A stretch of 8,718 nucleotides of DNA from an uncultured Mailhella sp. (GTDB taxonomy: Bacteria > Desulfobacterota > Desulfovibrionia > Desulfovibrionales > Desulfovibrionaceae): the NCBI GenBank assembly GCA_910579055.1, contig CAJTSU010000060.1, forward strand, positions 2,008 through 10,725. The letters are read 5' to 3'. Below, piece by piece: positions 6,125-8,718 of this stretch. How positions within the stretch are numbered: position 1 is the stretch's first letter; every line of letters starts with the position of its first letter. The position numbers and the translations under genes are program-made. Below the pieces are notes generated by a model. That model was given only the letters and a program-made list of their open reading frames with translations, was not told where the DNA came from and did not search any database.

Positions 6125-6512
6125 GATGCAAAGCTCCAGGTTGAAAGTGGTATGGAGTTGAGACAGCCTGCCTGGAGGCCGGTTCCGCCGTGAGTTATGG
6201 TTGATGCCCGAACGGGCGGAGCATGAACGCGGCTGCCGGGCTGACTGATGCAGAAACAAGATAAAGAAAAAGGCATAGGCTTGTTCGGAGCCGAGGGCGG
6301 AGAACGCTTCAAGCGGCCCTGCACCGCCCGCAGGCATGCGCTGCATCCCAAAGGGAAAAACGGGGCATGGCCGTGGAAAGCCCCGGCACCGAAGGCGGCA
6401 GGGTTTCGCGCACAGCGGCGAAGACTACGCAGGCGGTGGCGTTGCCCGCGACGCAGATGCAGCCGAACGGCAACCACAACGCCTGCAAAGGAAGCGGCGC
6501 GGCGGGAGGGGG
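6125..6512. other. 388-bp gene-free gap between the cyclodeaminase-like and lyase-like genes
   Basis: No ORF here has a convincing start, ribosome-binding site or family resemblance. The gap contains a probable minus-strand terminator (6356-6385) and, nearer the lyase gene, two dyads: GCCCG-AA-CGGGC at 6206-6217, and TCCGCC (6184-6189) with GGCGGA (6215-6220), which partly compete for the same bases in the lyase leader. I found no good sigma70 hexamer pair for the lyase gene, although the terminator implies it has its own promoter here. Confidence 0.5.
6356..6385 (-). terminator. Probable Rho-independent terminator after the cyclodeaminase-like gene
   Basis: On the minus strand CGGGGC (6385-6380), a 13-base spacer and GCCCCG (6366-6361) form a stable 6-bp GC stem, followed at once by five T (6360-6356). 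It lies about 130 bases after the stop codon of the gene at 6513. The long loop makes it moderate rather than ideal. If real, it splits the cluster into two transcription units. Confidence 0.55.
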
Positions 6513-7517
6513 TTATTGATAGCGCAGTTGCTGCCCGATGCCGAGTTTCGCCGCCTTTTCCAGCATGGCGTGACCCAGGGCGATGTCGTTGGTGCTCAGG
6601 CCGCGATGCCAGAAGAGTATGGTTTCCTCATCGTTCTCGCGGCCGGGCTTGAGGCCTGCCACAATCTGGCCCAGTTCGGCGTACAGGTTCTCTTCGGTGA
6701 GCTTGTCCGCTTCCACATGGGGGCGCAGCGCCCCGTAGGGCAGCCCCTTGCGGCACTGGCCCCAGTCATCCACAACCATCTTGTCCATGATGTCGGTAAG
6801 GGAAAGTTCCACGGCGCTCATGGTGCCGTAGGGCACGACAAACGCGCCTTTTCTGATCCATTCGGTTCTGAGCATGGGTTTGGGTTCGGGCAGGCGGGTG
6901 GCCTCCACCACAATATCGGCACCTGTGACGCATTCTTCCCAACTGTCCACCACGCGCACGGCCTTGCCCAGGTCTTCGGAGAGTCGTTTGCCGAAGGCTT
7001 CGCGGCTTTCCGGACGGCGGGAGTGCACGCGGATTTCATCAAAGTGGAACAGAGAGTCCAGCAGACGCACATTCCAGTATGAGGTGCCGCGCGAACCCAC
7101 ATGTCCGAGGATGCGGGAATTGCTGCGGGCCATGTATTTCGCGCCCAGGGCCGTGACCGCGCCGGTGCGCATGTCGGTGATGGCGGTCGCGTCGAGGATG
7201 GCTTTCGCCATGCCGGTTTCCGGATCGAACAGATTCATGATCGCCATTTCCGAGGGCAGGCCGTGTTTGTAGTTATCCACATAGTCGCCGACAATCTTGA
7301 CGCCCGCCACATGCAGGGGCTGGATATAGCCGCGCAGCACATTAAAATGACCCTTGGCGGAGTCTTCGGGCACAAGATGCACGCGAGGCTCAATGCGGGT
7401 TCGGCCCAGCCCCTGCGCCCGCAGGCTCTCTTCCACGGCGGAGAGGATTTCCGCATCGCTCATGTTCAGTTCGGCAATGTCGGGGCCGTTGAGATAGGTG
7501 AGATAGCTTTCCTGCAT
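6513..7517 (-). CDS. Ornithine cyclodeaminase / mu-crystallin family protein
   Basis: A 334-residue NAD(P)-dependent family member of the usual length. Visible landmarks are GVKIVGDY (72-79, with the conserved substrate-site Lys74), TDMRTGAVTALGAKYMAR (114-131, with the Arg117-Thr-Gly signature), the Rossmann turn ILGHVGSRGTS (136-146) in place of the common GxGxQA, DIVVEAT (201-207) and a C-terminal STNDIALGHAMLEKA (308-322). The segment that in ornithine cyclodeaminase carries the catalytic Asp (GDxPGKxEL) reads YGTMSAVEL (230-238), with no Asp. True ornithine deamination is therefore unlikely; ketimine/imine reduction, amino acid dehydrogenation or amino-acid N-alkyl chemistry are family alternatives. 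The start has GGAGT five bases upstream and lies 36 bp after the PhnD-like gene, so both are probably one operon with a terminator behind. It may process a product or substrate of the lyase-like protein; this is inference. Confidence 0.88.
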   Translation of the reverse strand: MQESYLTYLNGPDIAELNMSDAEILSAVEESLRAQGLGRTRIEPRVHLVPEDSAKGHFNVLRGYIQPLHVAGVKIVGDYVDNYKHGLPSEMAIMNLFDPETGMAKAILDATAITDMRTGAVTALGAKYMARSNSRILGHVGSRGTSYWNVRLLDSLFHFDEIRVHSRRPESREAFGKRLSEDLGKAVRVVDSWEECVTGADIVVEATRLPEPKPMLRTEWIRKGAFVVPYGTMSAVELSLTDIMDKMVVDDWGQCRKGLPYGALRPHVEADKLTEENLYAELGQIVAGLKPGRENDEETILFWHRGLSTNDIALGHAMLEKAAKLGIGQQLRYQ

Positions 7518-7553
7518 GATGGACTCCGTATGCTCGGGTTACAAGGGTAAATT

Positions 7554-8363
7554 TCAGGCGGGGCAGGGGTATGCGAGGCGCAGCGCTTCGGCTTCCTGCT
7601 CCGCCAGTACGGCGTAGTCGGCGGGAGAGGGAAAGGCGAATCCGCGCAGGCATAACGCCTTGCGTATGTCTTCATACGCGGGATAAAGGCTCCACTGCTC
7701 CAGCGCGTCGCGCAGGGCGCGGGCCGCCTGAGGAGCAAGTTCCGGCGAGCCCGCCAGAAAGGGCATGGATGTGAAAGGGGATGCGTCAAGAATGACAAGC
7801 CTTTTGCCCAGTTCCGGGTATTCGCTTGTAAGCAGGAGGTGGAAAAAGCTGTCCAGAGGGATGACGTCCACACGGGATTCCAGCAGCGCCTGTACACAGT
7901 CGGCGGGGGTTGCAAGTTCGATGCTCTCCGCATACAGGGGGGCTGATCCGGCGCGGGGGGCCAGCATGAAGCGCAGGGCGTTGTAGCCGGACTGGGAATG
8001 CGCGGGCATGCGGCCCAGTCTGCTTCCGAAACTGTCCTCAATGCGGTTCCAGCCGCTGGACGCGCGGGCCAGAAGCAGCGTGCGATAGGCTGGCCGTTCC
8101 CCGCTTTCGCTGGTGAGGGGGGCGGCAATGATCCGATGCCGGGCCCCGGCCTGCAAGTAGGGGCGGCCGCACAGAAAGACCATGCCCAAATCCGGGCGCG
8201 CCCAAAGTTCTTCAAGCCGGGCGGGTGCCGCCCAGTTTACCGTATGCAGGGAAAGACCGGACAGTCTGCCGATTTCATGGAACAGCTCATTCCAGGCCTG
8301 CGCATGGCGAGGCGCAGCATTGTACAGGCGGGAGCAGGCAAGAAGGGTGGACATGACGGGCAT
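7554..8363 (-). CDS. PhnD-like periplasmic-binding-protein-fold protein without a signal peptide
   Basis: About 269 residues that resemble PhnD-like (phosphate/phosphonate-type) solute-binding proteins: an N-terminal strand LLACSRLYN, then ELWARPDLGMVFLCGRPY, a SQSGYNALRF motif typical of this group, and RVDVIPLDSFF in the second lobe. No Sec signal, Tat motif or credible lipobox precedes the first strand, so as encoded the protein is cytoplasmic. The frame is open upstream to a GTG at 8474, but that lies inside the promoter. ATGs at 8363 and 8354 both fit the fold and neither has a good Shine-Dalgarno, so the exact start is uncertain. It is the first gene after the divergent LysR regulator and lies 36 bp ahead of the cyclodeaminase-like gene. 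No ABC permease or ATPase is adjacent, so a ligand-sensing or enzyme-like role is possible. The ligand is unknown. Confidence 0.72.
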   Translation of the reverse strand: MPVMSTLLACSRLYNAAPRHAQAWNELFHEIGRLSGLSLHTVNWAAPARLEELWARPDLGMVFLCGRPYLQAGARHRIIAAPLTSESGERPAYRTLLLARASSGWNRIEDSFGSRLGRMPAHSQSGYNALRFMLAPRAGSAPLYAESIELATPADCVQALLESRVDVIPLDSFFHLLLTSEYPELGKRLVILDASPFTSMPFLAGSPELAPQAARALRDALEQWSLYPAYEDIRKALCLRGFAFPSPADYAVLAEQEAEALRLAYPCPA

Positions 8364-8464
8364 CCGAAAGAGCAGGGTATGTTTTGTGCTGAAAAACACG
8401 AACAGGAGGACTCTTTGAGTTTGTAAAAACTGAAAAAGTTCCCGGGTCGCAAGGGCTTGGTTTC

Positions 8465-8494
8465 GTAGTAGCACACTAAAAAATTTTTTGTCAA
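8465..8494 (-). promoter_or_regulatory. Putative promoter of the minus-strand metabolic genes
   Basis: A perfect TTGACA (8494-8489) is followed after 18 bp by TACTAC (8470-8465), preceded by TGC (8473-8471), an extended -10 arrangement. Transcription would start near 8458, leaving a leader of about 95 bases before the PhnD-like ATG at 8363. The weak -10 would suit an activator-dependent promoter. Confidence 0.45.
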
Positions 8495-8511
8495 AATAAA
8501 TATTGATAAAA
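8486..8511. promoter_or_regulatory. Interrupted dyad, candidate LysR operator between the divergent promoters
   Basis: TTTTGTCA (8486-8493) and TGATAAAA (8504-8511) are inverted repeats matching at 7 of 8 positions with a 10-base AT-rich spacer. Size and spacing suit a LysR-type dimer site. The arms contain the -35 boxes of both promoters, so one bound protein could control both directions. A second, perfect 10-bp palindrome GATAATTATC lies at 8539-8548, inside the regulator's leader. Confidence 0.45.
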
Positions 8512-8531
8512 TTTACTGATTATTATATAGG
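8503..8531 (+). promoter_or_regulatory. Putative promoter of the LysR-type regulator gene
   Basis: TTGATA (8503-8508, 5/6 to consensus) and TATAGG (8526-8531, 4/6) are separated by exactly 17 bp. Transcription would start near 8538, giving a leader of about 80 bases to the GTG at 8618. The surrounding AT-richness makes other hexamer choices possible. Confidence 0.4.
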
Positions 8532-8617
8532 AAGTTTCGATAATTATCCCCAATAACCCGTCATCATGGGCCTTTTGTTTCAGTCTGTGCCCGAAATTTT
8601 TCCGCCGGGAGGCTCTG

Positions 8618-8718
8618 GTGATCGAACGTTTCAGCGGCGACTTTCTGCAATGGCTGCGCGGTTTTTATGCGGTGGCGGAATGCGGCAACATGTCCCAGGC
8701 GGCGGAACGTCTCGGCTT
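8618..8718 (+). CDS. LysR-type transcriptional regulator, N-terminal fragment (cut by window end)
   Basis: The 33 visible codons give FLQWLRGFYAVAECGNMSQ followed by AAERLG, the helix-turn-helix start of the LysR family (compare the usual F..v.e.gs.t.AA..L). The GTG at 8618 is chosen because GGGAGG lies five bases upstream and the frame has no other start back to a stop at 8528; the nearby ATG at 8566 is out of frame. The effector-binding domain lies beyond the window. It is transcribed divergently from the metabolic genes with about 250 bp between start codons, the classic arrangement for a LysR regulator controlling its neighbours, probably with one of the cluster's metabolites as co-inducer (inferred). 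Confidence 0.82.
   Translation, partial: MIERFSGDFLQWLRGFYAVAECGNMSQAAERLG

Noticed and set aside
4607..6346. 74-residue N-terminal extension of the lyase-like protein to an upstream ATG
   Set aside because: The extension lies in the gap region, has no resemblance to the family N-terminus, and the ATG at 6124 has a proper Shine-Dalgarno and family-length product.
8310..8345. LLAC in the PhnD-like protein as a lipoprotein lipobox
   Set aside because: Too close to the plausible start codons for a signal peptide, and longer starts put charged residues into the would-be hydrophobic stretch; the segment is better read as the first strand of the fold.
8404..8426. AGGAGG on the plus strand followed by a TTG start, as a leader peptide upstream of the LysR gene
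   Set aside because: It would encode only three codons before a stop and lies upstream of the putative plus-strand promoter, inside the divergent leader.
1..8718. CRISPR array, tRNA/rRNA genes, insertion sequence or integrase
   Set aside because: No regularly spaced short repeats, no cloverleaf or rRNA-like stretches, and no transposase or recombinase motifs were seen on either strand.

Overview
The window reads as a GC-rich bacterial chromosome segment from a Gram-negative organism. The divergent LysR regulator, the sodium:solute symporter and the Shine-Dalgarno/sigma70-like signals fit a proteobacterium. A Desulfovibrionaceae-type genome is my guess from general resemblance only, with low confidence. 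Eight of the nine genes lie on the minus strand and are best read from right to left.

Right part (8718 to 2338): a plus-strand LysR-type regulator starts at 8618 and runs off the window. It is divergent from a minus-strand metabolic series: a PhnD-like binding-protein-fold protein without a signal peptide (8363-7554), an ornithine cyclodeaminase/mu-crystallin family protein (7517-6513), a 388-bp gap holding a likely terminator, an aromatic amino acid ammonia-lyase (HAL/PAL) family protein (6124-4607), an SSS-family symporter (4535-3120), a 60-residue two-helix membrane protein (3107-2925) and an unrecognised 171-residue protein (2853-2338). Together they look like uptake and elimination/redox conversion of an amino-acid-like compound under LysR control. 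The substrate cannot be named. Both enzymes deviate at signature catalytic positions: the lyase lacks the Ala-Ser-Gly triad that forms the MIO cofactor, and the cyclodeaminase homologue lacks the usual catalytic Asp. This is therefore not ordinary histidine or ornithine breakdown.

Left part (2337 to 1): a visibly more AT-rich two-gene cassette encodes an AAA_15/21-type ATPase (2180-789) and an RloB-like protein (799-56), overlapping by 11 bp. This ATPase-plus-RloB pairing resembles abortive-infection type anti-phage modules. The cassette is bounded by an exact direct repeat of at least 56 bp: bases 1-56 equal 2479-2534, which is the interior of the unrecognised 171-residue gene. The left copy begins exactly at the last base of the rloB stop codon. 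This suggests recent insertion, or tandem duplication with a 2478-bp period. An assembly artefact cannot be excluded because the repeat touches the window edge.

Other regulatory structure: a dyad that contains the -35 boxes of both divergent promoters near 8490-8510, and a perfect 13-bp hairpin (2876-2912) whose loop is complementary to the Shine-Dalgarno of the gene just downstream. No tRNA, rRNA, CRISPR array, insertion sequence or integrase gene was found in the window.
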